Shown one piece after another: positions 7,770-13,204 of a stretch of 13,204 bases of DNA. The notes below the pieces were generated by a model. It did no database searches and had not been told where the DNA came from. It saw only the letters and a list, made by a program, of their open reading frames with translations. The stretch is from assembly GCA_035525905.1 (NCBI GenBank), contig DATLDK010000076.1, positions 1 to 13,204 of the forward strand, in the 5' to 3' direction. Each line of letters opens with the position of its first letter. Within the stretch, counting starts at the first letter, position 1. The translations under genes and the position numbers were made by a program. Source of the DNA: Gaiellasilicea sp035525905. Its GTDB lineage: Bacteria > Actinomycetota > Thermoleophilia > Gaiellales > Gaiellaceae.

Positions 7770-7776
7770 TGCGCCG

Positions 7777-8232
7777 ATGCGCACGCTGCTCGCCGTGCTG
7801 ACACTCGGTCTCGCTGCCTCCGCCGCGGCGGCCGATCAGCCTGCCGCGTACGGGTTGGCGCAGCGCGGCAGCCTGAAGGTGGTCTCGAACGTGCTCGTCA
7901 ACCCGAGCGGCGGTGAGATGAAGGGCGTCTGGATCGATGGCCAGAAAGGCTGCCGCGACCGCCGTACGCTCCGCGTCGCGATCCAGATCGACCTGGTCTC
8001 GAGCTCCGGAAAGACGACCCGCGTGAGGCGGTCGCGCGCCGGCTTCGTCGACAACTGCGCCGAGGGCGGCCCAAACTTCGGGTTCGACCTGGCGCCGCGT
8101 GCGCTCGGGATGGGCTGCGCCGACGGGCGGTGGCGCCCCGGGCGCTATTCGCTGAACACGAAGACGACGCACGTCGCCTCCGGCCTGATCGCACAGGCCA
8201 GCCTGTATTACCAGGTCACCCGGCCCTGCTAA
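7777..8232 (+). CDS. Small secreted four-cysteine protein, unknown family
   Basis: A 151-residue protein with a clear Sec signal peptide: MRTLLAVLTLGLAASAAAA, with cleavage likely near residue 19. The mature part (about 130 residues) looks beta-rich and carries four cysteines, C59, C94, C114 and C151, suitable for two disulfides; C151 is the very last residue. I do not recognise a family and assign no function. Start at 7777 was chosen because it gives the signal peptide and sits 7 nt after a TANNNT box; a longer in-frame start at 7687 would lie inside corA and destroy the signal peptide. Its stop TAA overlaps the stop of the convergent kinase gene (CTAA), with no room for a terminator between them. 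Confidence 0.8.
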   Translation: MRTLLAVLTLGLAASAAAADQPAAYGLAQRGSLKVVSNVLVNPSGGEMKGVWIDGQKGCRDRRTLRVAIQIDLVSSSGKTTRVRRSRAGFVDNCAEGGPNFGFDLAPRALGMGCADGRWRPGRYSLNTKTTHVASGLIAQASLYYQVTRPC

Positions 8233-9611
8233 GCGCGCAGGACGATTTCGAGCGCAGTGCCGCGGCCGGGGCGTGAGCGGAGCGCGAATCCGCCTTCGAT
8301 CGTCTTGGCGCGGAGGCGCATGTTCTTCAGGCCCTGCCCCGCCGCCGCGTCGCCGCCGTCGAAGCCGACGCCGTCGTCCCTGACGCGGACGATCCGCCGG
8401 CCGAGCCGCTGGCCGATCCAGACCTCCGCGCGCTGGGCGCCGGCGTGTTTGCGGACGTTCGCGAGACCTTCCTGGACGATCCTGAACACTTCGATCTGCT
8501 CGTCCGGCGCAAGCAGGATCGCCGGATCGATCTCGACGTCCACCTCGAGCACCCCGTCTGCGGTGAGGAACTCGACGTAGCGGCGCAGGGCCGCGTCGAA
8601 CGGAGCGGTTCCGCTCGCGGACGAGAGGGCGAGCACGGCGAAGCGCGCCTCTTGCTGCGCCGCCGCCGCGGCTTCCTTCAACTTCGGGAGCGTCGTTTCG
8701 AGGGGAGCTCCGGACTCCAACATGCTCGCGTGCGTCGACACGGCGAACAGATACTGCGCCAGACCGTCGTGGATCTCCCGCGCCACGCGGGCACGCTCCT
8801 CCGCGACCGCACGGCCGAACTCGGCGAAGCTGATCGCTCGCCACACCCCGACGAGGAGTACGCCGTAGGAGAGCAGGCGTAGGAAGTCGCCCTGCGAGAT
8901 GAAGTCGCTCGATTGATGCGGCGTCAGCACGTAGTGCAGCTCCGCGAAGAGCGTCAGCGTCGCGCCGAGCGCGAGCCAGCTGTCGAGATCCTCGCCATGG
9001 GAGCGATAGCGCACTGCGAACCCGACGACGGCCACGAGGGCGAGCAGCGCGAGAAAGGAGGTGGCGACGGTCAGCTCGAACGTCCGGGAGCCCCCGTCTC
9101 CCTCGAAGACGCTCAGCCGCGCGCCGAACCCGTGCAGGGGTAGCCAGATCGCGAGGAGCGTGACGAGAAGCACCCCGATGCCGGCCAGGAGCGCGCGCCT
9201 GCGGGCGACGATCCGCGGCGCGGGCACGAGCGGCGCCAGCGCGATCAGCGTCGCAGCGAGGACGCGCGATCCGATCGCGGCCCAGGCCTCTGGGGCGCCC
9301 TGATTGGAGCCGCCGAGCACCGGGGCCACCGAGAAAGCGAGCGTCCCGATTCCGGCGACGAGGAAGCCCGCCGCCAGCAGGAGGTCGAGCATCCGTCCTT
9401 CGACGGAGAAGCGCACGCCGGCGAGAATCGCCACGATCGTCGCTGCCAGCACCACCGCCGTGTCGAGCACGAGCCGCCCCTCGGGTAGCTCGTACGTGTT
9501 CCGCAGGATCGGATTGGTGAGAAAGAGCGCCGTCGCCGAACCCAGGAGGGCGACGAGCAGCAGCTCACCTACGAGCCACGACTCGAACGTGTCTTTGACG
9601 CTTCTCTGCAC
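8229..9611 (-). CDS. Membrane sensor histidine kinase (HisKA_3 / NarL-partner type)
   Basis: A 460-residue sensor kinase. Residues 10-260 contain seven or eight hydrophobic segments (about 13-31, 48-66, 75-96, 113-130, 138-158, 180-199, 212-229, 245-259) with short loops and no large external domain, so the signal is probably sensed in or at the membrane. The HisKA_3 dimerisation helix has EERARVAREIHDGLAQYL (271-288) with phospho-acceptor H281. The HATPase_c domain has the N-box around N385 (EGLANVRKHA), G1 DDGVGFD (412-418) and G2 GQGLKNMRLRAK (425-436). It ends in the typical GTALEIVLRA. Start GTG at 9611 follows AGGGGAAC with very short spacing. The cognate regulator is encoded divergently 42 bp away. 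Overlaps the convergent secreted-protein gene at the stop codons. Confidence 0.93.
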   Translation of the reverse strand: MQRSVKDTFESWLVGELLLVALLGSATALFLTNPILRNTYELPEGRLVLDTAVVLAATIVAILAGVRFSVEGRMLDLLLAAGFLVAGIGTLAFSVAPVLGGSNQGAPEAWAAIGSRVLAATLIALAPLVPAPRIVARRRALLAGIGVLLVTLLAIWLPLHGFGARLSVFEGDGGSRTFELTVATSFLALLALVAVVGFAVRYRSHGEDLDSWLALGATLTLFAELHYVLTPHQSSDFISQGDFLRLLSYGVLLVGVWRAISFAEFGRAVAEERARVAREIHDGLAQYLFAVSTHASMLESGAPLETTLPKLKEAAAAAQQEARFAVLALSSASGTAPFDAALRRYVEFLTADGVLEVDVEIDPAILLAPDEQIEVFRIVQEGLANVRKHAGAQRAEVWIGQRLGRRIVRVRDDGVGFDGGDAAAGQGLKNMRLRAKTIEGGFALRSRPGRGTALEIVLRA

Positions 9612-9656
9612 GTTCCCCTAATCGGCAAGGAGCGGTCTGCCGATGAGAGGAACATG
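9609..9656. promoter_or_regulatory. 48-bp palindrome spanning both starts of the divergent kinase/regulator pair
   Basis: Read outward from the centre, the regulator side is TGCCGATGAGAGGAACATG (9638-9656) and the kinase side is TGCCGATTAGGGGAACGTG (complement of 9627-9609). They match at 16 of 19 positions, separated by a 10-bp spacer AGGAGCGGTC. The innermost 7 bp (ATCGGCA / TGCCGAT) are perfect, and both start codons form the outer ends of the arms. The arms include both ribosome-binding-like AGRGGAAC sequences. It could be an operator for autoregulation, overlapping symmetric promoters, or paired translation-initiation signals. Confidence 0.75.
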
Positions 9657-10298
9657 TCCGAGCGAATCCTCGTCGTCGACGACCATCCCCTGACGCGCGA
9701 CGCCCTGGCGTCGCTGCTGGCGCAAGGGGGCTTCGATGTGGTCGGAGAGGCCGCCGACGGGGCCGCCGCGCTCGTGCTTGCACGCGATTTGCAGCCCGAT
9801 CTCGTCCTGCTCGACTTGTCGATGCCGGATCTGGACGGGCTCGCGGCCCTGCCGCGGCTGCGCGCGGTCGCCCCCGGATGCGAGGTCGTCGTGCTGACGG
9901 CGTCGGGGACGGAGGAGAACCTGTTGGCGGCCATTCGCGCCGGCGCCGCTGGCTACCTGCTCAAGAGCGAGCCGCCGGAACGCATCGTCGCGTTCCTCCG
10001 CGGTGTCGTCAACGGCGAGGCCGCCCTCTCCGGTGAGATCGCCCGCCGGCTGCTCGACCAGCTTCGGACCGGCGGCCGGCTCGGCGGCGGCGTGCCCAAC
10101 GGCATTGCAGACGCCCTCTCGGCCCGCGAGGTCGAGGTTCTGCTCCTGCTCGACGATCATCTCTCCACGGACGACATCGCGAAACGGCTGTTCATCTCCG
10201 AGCACACCGTGCGCTCGCACGTCAAGAGCATGCTGCGCAAGCTCGGCGTCTCCTCACGTCGCGACGCGCTCGAGCAGCTCGCACTCGCGCGCCGCTGA
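9654..10298 (+). CDS. NarL/FixJ-family response regulator
   Basis: A 214-residue two-domain regulator. The receiver domain (1-120) has acidic D9/D10, phospho-acceptor D54 (VLLDLSMPDLDG), T82 (VVLTAS) and K104 (GYLLKSE). A linker of about 30 residues leads to a LuxR-type HTH (about 153-214): LSAREVEVLLLL, STDDIAKRLFISEHTVRSHV and KSMLRKLGVSSRRDAL. All phosphorylation residues are present. It should be phosphorylated by the divergent HisKA_3 kinase and bind DNA as a dimer; the palindrome at its own start is an obvious candidate site. The ATG follows GAGAGG with only about 3 nt spacing. Downstream is a hairpin terminator and a convergent gene. Confidence 0.95.
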   Translation: MSERILVVDDHPLTRDALASLLAQGGFDVVGEAADGAAALVLARDLQPDLVLLDLSMPDLDGLAALPRLRAVAPGCEVVVLTASGTEENLLAAIRAGAAGYLLKSEPPERIVAFLRGVVNGEAALSGEIARRLLDQLRTGGRLGGGVPNGIADALSAREVEVLLLLDDHLSTDDIAKRLFISEHTVRSHVKSMLRKLGVSSRRDALEQLALARR

Positions 10299-10439
10299 TC
10301 CCTCACCGCGGGGGATGCGATTCACGTGGCCGGGGCGATGAGCCGGCGGGCAACTGCGCCGATACTTGAGCCAAGCGATTCTCCGAGCGCGGCGGCGTCA
10401 AGTGGCAGAACGGTCGGCGTAAGCCGGCCGTTCCTCGTT
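10299..10439. other. Convergent intergenic region, 141 bp, no ORF seen
   Basis: The largest non-coding gap in the window, between the response-regulator stop and the deacetylase stop. It contains a strong hairpin at its right end (listed separately) and a GATACT box at 10361-10366 identical to the box before corA. No tRNA fold or conserved peptide is evident. A short RNA of about 70 nt running from near 10373 into the hairpin is possible but unsupported. Confidence 0.5.
10408..10433. terminator. Bidirectional hairpin terminator with GNRA loop
   Basis: Arms GAACGGTCGGC (10408-10418) and GCCGGCCGTTC (10423-10433) form 11 pairs, one of them a G-T wobble, closing a GTAA tetraloop (GNRA class when transcribed from the + strand). 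The sequence after it on the + strand is CTCGTTCT, only moderately T-rich. Lying between convergent stops, it probably ends the response-regulator transcript and, from the other strand, the acyltransferase/exonuclease/deacetylase operon. Confidence 0.65.
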
Positions 10440-11312
10440 CTACGACGAGAAGCCGTCCTGGGCCGCGGCGACCAGCCGTGGCAAGGTCCCGAGGTTGTAG
10501 CCGCCCTCGAGAACGGCAGCGACCCGTGGGCCGAGGGCGGCGCAGCGTCGTGCGAGCTCGCGGAATCCCGAGTCGGACAGGAGCATCTCGCCGAGCGGAT
10601 CCTCGACGTGTGCGTCGAACCCTGCCGAGACCAGCACCAGGTGGGGCTCGAAGGACTCGACCACGCGCTCGACCTCGCCGAACGCCACGGCGTACTCCTC
10701 GTCTCCGCACCCGGCGGGCAGCGGCAGATTCGCCGTTGACTCGTCACTCGTCCCCGGCCCGCCCGTGCCCGGATAGAACGGCCACTGGTGCAGCGAAACG
10801 AAGAGGACCGACCCGTCGCCGCGAAAGATCGCCTCGGTGCCGTTCCCGTGGTGGACGTCGAAGTCGACGATGGCGACGCGCTCGAGCCCGAGCTCGGACT
10901 GGGCGTAGCGCGCCGCCACGGCGACGTTGTTGAGGAGGCAGAAGCCCATCGCCCGGTCGGCGAGGGCGTGATGACCCGGTGGGCGGACGAGCGCGAAGCC
11001 GCTGCGGTCGACGGCCTCGAGCGCGATTCCCGCAGCCAGGGTGGCAGCCTGCCACGAACTCTCCGAGGCAACGGTCTCCGCGTTGACCCACCCCGGCCGG
11101 TCGATCCCCCGGAGTAACGCCAGGTACTCAGCCGTATGCGCGCGCTCGAGCTGGGCTTCGGACGCATAGCGCTCGACCTTCGCCCCGTCCAGCCCGAGCA
11201 GACGCTCCCGCCGTTCGGGATGGTCGCCCGTGGGGTGCAGACGCGAGAGCGCCGAGTGGGTCAGGAGCTCGACAGGGACTCCAACCTGCCCGCGAGCCGG
11301 CCGAGGCCCCAC
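10440..11312 (-). CDS. Histone deacetylase family protein (zinc-dependent amidohydrolase)
   Basis: With the GTG start at 11312 this is a 290-residue HDAC/AcuC/acetylpolyamine-amidohydrolase fold protein. Motifs in order: HPERRERL (31-38), PPGHHA with the tandem catalytic histidines H114/H115 (111-116), DFDVHHGNGT with zinc ligands D152 and H154 (150-159), SAGFDAH with third ligand D233 (229-235), and EGGY with the transition-state tyrosine Y272 (269-272). All catalytic residues are present, so it should remove acetyl (or similar acyl) groups from lysine, polyamines or a small metabolite; the substrate is unknown. The start is uncertain: GTG at 11312 overlaps the exonuclease gene by 52 bp, whereas a CTG at 11264 would give a 4-bp overlap but cut strand 1 (VELLTHS). 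Another GTG lies at 11342. Last gene of its operon. Confidence 0.88.
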   Translation of the reverse strand: MGPRPARGQVGVPVELLTHSALSRLHPTGDHPERRERLLGLDGAKVERYASEAQLERAHTAEYLALLRGIDRPGWVNAETVASESSWQAATLAAGIALEAVDRSGFALVRPPGHHALADRAMGFCLLNNVAVAARYAQSELGLERVAIVDFDVHHGNGTEAIFRGDGSVLFVSLHQWPFYPGTGGPGTSDESTANLPLPAGCGDEEYAVAFGEVERVVESFEPHLVLVSAGFDAHVEDPLGEMLLSDSGFRELARRCAALGPRVAAVLEGGYNLGTLPRLVAAAQDGFSS

Positions 11313-12094
11313 TCCGCGGCGAGGGCGGCAGCGCGAGCCCACGTCGGCTGCTGATCCTGGAGCGGAGGCAGCGGGGCTTGCGCGTCCATCGTCGCCACGC
11401 GGCGATACAGCCGCAGCGCCTCGGCTTCCGCCGCGAACCTGCCTTCCGCGAGCGCCGCCTCCAGACTCCCGTACTGCACCAGGATGGTGGCGGCCGTCTT
11501 GGCTCCGACGCCGCGCGCACCGGGGATCTTGTCCGACGGATCGCCGCGGAGCGCTATGAAGTCGGGCACCTGCGCGGGATCGACGCCGTAGCGCTCCCTC
11601 ACCTCGGCAGGCCCGATCCGCGCCAAGGCTCCTCCTCCGGTCTGCGGCTGCAGGATCGTCGTGTGCTCACTCGCCAGCTGGAAGGTGTCACGGTCGCCGC
11701 TGGCGACGAGGGCGGTGCCGCTTCGCGCCTCTTCGAACGCGACGGCAGCCGCAAGGAAGTCGTCCGCCTCGTAGCCGTCCTCTTTGGCAGCTGCGAATCC
11801 CATCGCCTCCACGAGCTGCGGCGCCAGATCGAGCTGGTCGAGGAGCTCGGCGTCGAACACACGGCCGGATTGGTAGGCGGGGAGGGCCTCGTGCCGGTAG
11901 GTCGGCACCGTCAACGTGTCCCAGGCCACCAGGGCCGCGCGCGGACGCTCCTCCTGCCAGAGGCGGACGAGGAGGCCCCCGACGCCATCGAGCAGGTTGC
12001 CGGCTCCACCGTCCTTGCGCCGGATCGACTTCGGCAGCGCGTGGTAGTAACGGTGGGCGAAGGAGTCGCCGTCGAGGATCAGGAGCGGCTTCAC
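11261..12094 (-). CDS. 5'-3' exonuclease, Pol I N-terminal / FEN-like
   Basis: A 277-residue stand-alone 5' nuclease, the domain that in DNA polymerase I removes primers and flaps. Metal-site acidic residues are recognisable: LILDGDS (5-11, D8 and D10), AWDT (57-60), YEADD (108-112), ASGDRD (131-136) and GDPSDKIPG (184-192). The last runs into a helix-hairpin-helix (GVGAKTAATIL, 195-205) that binds DNA. Stand-alone versions are usually about 250-310 residues, so it is complete. No polymerase domain follows. Start GTG overlaps the acyltransferase stop as GTGA, indicating coupling. Its role in this operon is unclear; Okazaki-primer removal or repair is the family expectation. Confidence 0.92.
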   Translation of the reverse strand: MKPLLILDGDSFAHRYYHALPKSIRRKDGGAGNLLDGVGGLLVRLWQEERPRAALVAWDTLTVPTYRHEALPAYQSGRVFDAELLDQLDLAPQLVEAMGFAAAKEDGYEADDFLAAAVAFEEARSGTALVASGDRDTFQLASEHTTILQPQTGGGALARIGPAEVRERYGVDPAQVPDFIALRGDPSDKIPGARGVGAKTAATILVQYGSLEAALAEGRFAAEAEALRLYRRVATMDAQAPLPPLQDQQPTWARAAALAAEWGLGRLAGRLESLSSS

Positions 12095-12702
12095 GCCGAG
12101 CGCTCGAGCTCGCCGATTGCGGCCATCAAGCGCTCCGTCGCGACCTGCGGCGCGTCCTCGCGACCCGCCAGGTCGTTCAGCGGGATCGGCGGGCCGTAGG
12201 CGACCCGAAGCTGTGCCAGGCGCCCCAGCCGGTCGGTGCCGACGATCCCGACGGGGACGAGCGGCACGTCGGCGTCGAGAGCGATTCGCGCGGCCCCCGT
12301 GTGGGCGCGCGCCTCGTACTTCTTCCGCATCCCCTTCTTGCGCCGCGTCCCTTCGGGGAACATGACGACGATGTGCCCGTCACGGCAGAGCTGGGTCGCC
12401 GTCTCGATAGCCTCGAAGTCGGCCTGGCCGCGGCGCACGGGGAAGGCCCCCGCGGCGGTCGCGATCTGCTTGAACGGAGTCCAGAAGAGCTCGGACTTCC
12501 CCATGAAGCGCAGGTAGCGCGCGGGGAAGAGGGTCAGTCCGAGCGGCCAGGGGTCGAAGTTGGAATTGTGATTGGCGGCGAGGACGAAGCCGCCCTGTGG
12601 CAGGTGCTCCCGACCCTTCGCACGAAGGCGGAACAGCCCGAACAGGAGAGGCCAGCTTAGCCCGGCGATCGCGAGGTACATGGGGCTCGGCCGGGGCGAC
12701 AC
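12091..12702 (-). CDS. PlsC-type 1-acylglycerol-3-phosphate O-acyltransferase
   Basis: A 203-residue lysophospholipid acyltransferase (LPLAT/PlsC fold) that would esterify the sn-2 position of lysophosphatidic acid at the inner membrane. The catalytic HX4D motif is H45-NSNF-D50 (AANHNSNFD), followed by block II around FPVRRG (87-92), block III FPEGTRRKKG (115-124, glycerol-phosphate binding) and block IV VPLVPVGIVGT (146-156). A hydrophobic N-terminal segment (9-25) may anchor it. I chose GTG at 12702 because a GGGACA-N17-GATACT promoter places its -10 box 6 nt upstream. ATG at 12681 is the conservative alternative, and an open frame extends to 12792 inside topA. It shares a 4-bp stop/start overlap with the exonuclease. 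Confidence 0.88.
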   Translation of the reverse strand: MSPRPSPMYLAIAGLSWPLLFGLFRLRAKGREHLPQGGFVLAANHNSNFDPWPLGLTLFPARYLRFMGKSELFWTPFKQIATAAGAFPVRRGQADFEAIETATQLCRDGHIVVMFPEGTRRKKGMRKKYEARAHTGAARIALDADVPLVPVGIVGTDRLGRLAQLRVAYGPPIPLNDLAGREDAPQVATERLMAAIGELERSA

Positions 12703-12708
12703 AAGAGG

Positions 12709-12737
12709 AGTATCCCAGTGGGTCGCTAACGTGTCCC
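12709..12737 (-). promoter_or_regulatory. Promoter of the acyltransferase-exonuclease-deacetylase operon
   Basis: On the minus strand GGGACA (12737-12732; 4 of 6 to TTGACA), a 17-bp spacer and GATACT (12714-12709) are followed 6 nt later by the GTG at 12702. No ribosome binding site is present, so a leaderless mRNA is likely. The -35 element lies within 6 bp of the divergent topA start, so the two promoters must interleave. Confidence 0.55.
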
Positions 12738-12742
12738 GCGCC

Positions 12743-13204
12743 ATGGCAAAGAACTTGGTGATCGTCGAGAGCCCTGCGAAGGCGAAGACCATCGCCGGCT
12801 ATCTCGGCAGCGATTACGTGGTCGAATCGAGCATCGGCCACATTCGCGACCTCCCGAACAGAGCTTCCGAGATCCCGGAGAAGTTCAAGAAAGAATCGTG
12901 GGCGCGGCTCGGCGTGGACGTCGAAAACGGCTTCGAGCCCCTCTACGTCGTCGATTCCGACAAGAAGGGCAAGGTCAGCGACCTCAAGAAGCTGCTGAAG
13001 AGCGCCGACGAGCTGCTGCTCGCGACGGACGAGGATCGCGAGGGCGAGGCGATCGCCTGGCATCTGCTCGAGGTCCTGCAGCCCAAGGTGCCGGTCCGCC
13101 GGATGGTCTTCCACGAGATCACGCGCGACGCCATCCGGCGGGCGCTCGGCGAGACGCGTGCGGTCGACCAGCGGCTCGTCGACGCGCAGGAGACGCGGCG
13201 GATC
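12743..13204 (+). CDS. topA: DNA topoisomerase I, type IA (5' part)
   Basis: The first 154 residues of TopA; the gene runs out of the window. It opens MAKNLVIVESPAKAKTI with the TOPRIM catalytic glutamate (E9), then SIGHIRDLP (35-43). The second half of the TOPRIM motif ATDEDREGEAIAWH follows, carrying the DxDxE metal-binding acids. Full actinobacterial TopA is usually about 850-950 residues. It relaxes negative supercoils by single-strand passage through a tyrosine that would lie further downstream. ATG at 12743 sits in a palindromic CCATGG; an in-frame GTG at 12731 is the alternative start. TAACGT at 12727-12732 is a possible TANNNT -10 box, and no Shine-Dalgarno is visible. Divergent from the acyltransferase operon. 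Confidence 0.97.
   Translation, partial: MAKNLVIVESPAKAKTIAGYLGSDYVVESSIGHIRDLPNRASEIPEKFKKESWARLGVDVENGFEPLYVVDSDKKGKVSDLKKLLKSADELLLATDEDREGEAIAWHLLEVLQPKVPVRRMVFHEITRDAIRRALGETRAVDQRLVDAQETRRI

Noticed and set aside
7687..7776. Earlier in-frame start for the secreted protein inside corA
   Set aside because: It would add about 30 residues before a textbook signal peptide and overlaps the CorA TM2 coding region.
6224..7804. 526-codon open frame on the minus strand across the oxidoreductase and corA genes
   Set aside because: It is antisense to two well-recognised families, has low-complexity charged composition (Arg, Asp, His, Val) and no domain. Long antisense frames are expected in high-GC coding DNA.
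7750..8844. 364-codon minus-strand frame across the secreted protein and the kinase C-terminus
   Set aside because: Arg/Gly-rich shadow; overlaps the kinase ATPase domain in another frame and contains no motif.
10299..10439. tRNA or other structured RNA gene in the convergent gap
   Set aside because: No cloverleaf arms, no T-loop consensus and no CCA end; only the terminator-like hairpin is convincing.
12703..12792. Upstream extension of the acyltransferase into topA
   Set aside because: It would overlap the TopA N-terminal coding region in antisense and adds no family sequence. The promoter-like elements place the start at 12702 or later.
1..13204. Mobile element, CRISPR array or defence island
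   Set aside because: No transposase or integrase, no terminal or direct repeats, no spaced repeat units, and uniform codon style throughout. The exonuclease belongs to the housekeeping Pol I-type 5' nuclease family.

Overview
The window is high-GC bacterial chromosome, very densely packed, with GTG starts, 4-bp stop/start overlaps and starts lacking a Shine-Dalgarno sequence. This style, with a strong G/C bias at third codon positions, fits an actinobacterium, possibly a deep-branching class such as Thermoleophilia. The lineage is inference only; no rRNA or other marker is present. The largest gap without a gene is about 141 bp (10299-10439), so no stretch over 300 bp lacks a gene.

Region A (1-6748, + strand) is one long operon. 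It holds the 3' half of a family-5 extracellular solute-binding protein, two DppB/DppC-type permeases, two DppD/DppF-type ATPases, a xylose-isomerase-like TIM-barrel protein and a Gfo/Idh/MocA oxidoreductase. From the first permease on, consecutive genes overlap by 4, 4, 4, 8 and 4 bp. A perfect 14-bp-stem hairpin separates the binding-protein gene from the rest. The importer has the architecture of a peptide transporter, but the two enzymes point to import and oxidation/epimerisation of a sugar or glycoside.

Region B (6764-8232, + strand) carries a CorA-type divalent cation channel and a small secreted four-cysteine protein of unknown family. Both have a -10-like box 7 nt upstream of the start codon and no Shine-Dalgarno, suggesting leaderless mRNAs.

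Region C (8229-10298) is a divergently transcribed two-component pair: a polytopic membrane HisKA_3 histidine kinase (- strand) and a NarL/FixJ response regulator (+ strand). Their 42-bp spacer and both start codons lie in a near-perfect 48-bp palindrome, the most striking non-coding signal in the window. The kinase and the secreted-protein gene overlap tail to tail by their stop codons.

Region D (10299-13204) starts with a 141-bp gap containing a bidirectional GNRA-loop hairpin terminator. It continues with a - strand operon, reading plsC-type acyltransferase, stand-alone 5'-3' exonuclease (Pol I N-terminal type), HDAC-family deacetylase. It ends with the 5' part of topA (DNA topoisomerase I) on the + strand, divergent from the acyltransferase.

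I see no CRISPR array, insertion sequence, rRNA or tRNA. No clear new defence or mobile system is evident. The best leads are the palindromic divergent two-component promoter, the sugar-type enzymes fused into a peptide-type ABC operon, and the exonuclease/HDAC/acyltransferase operon.
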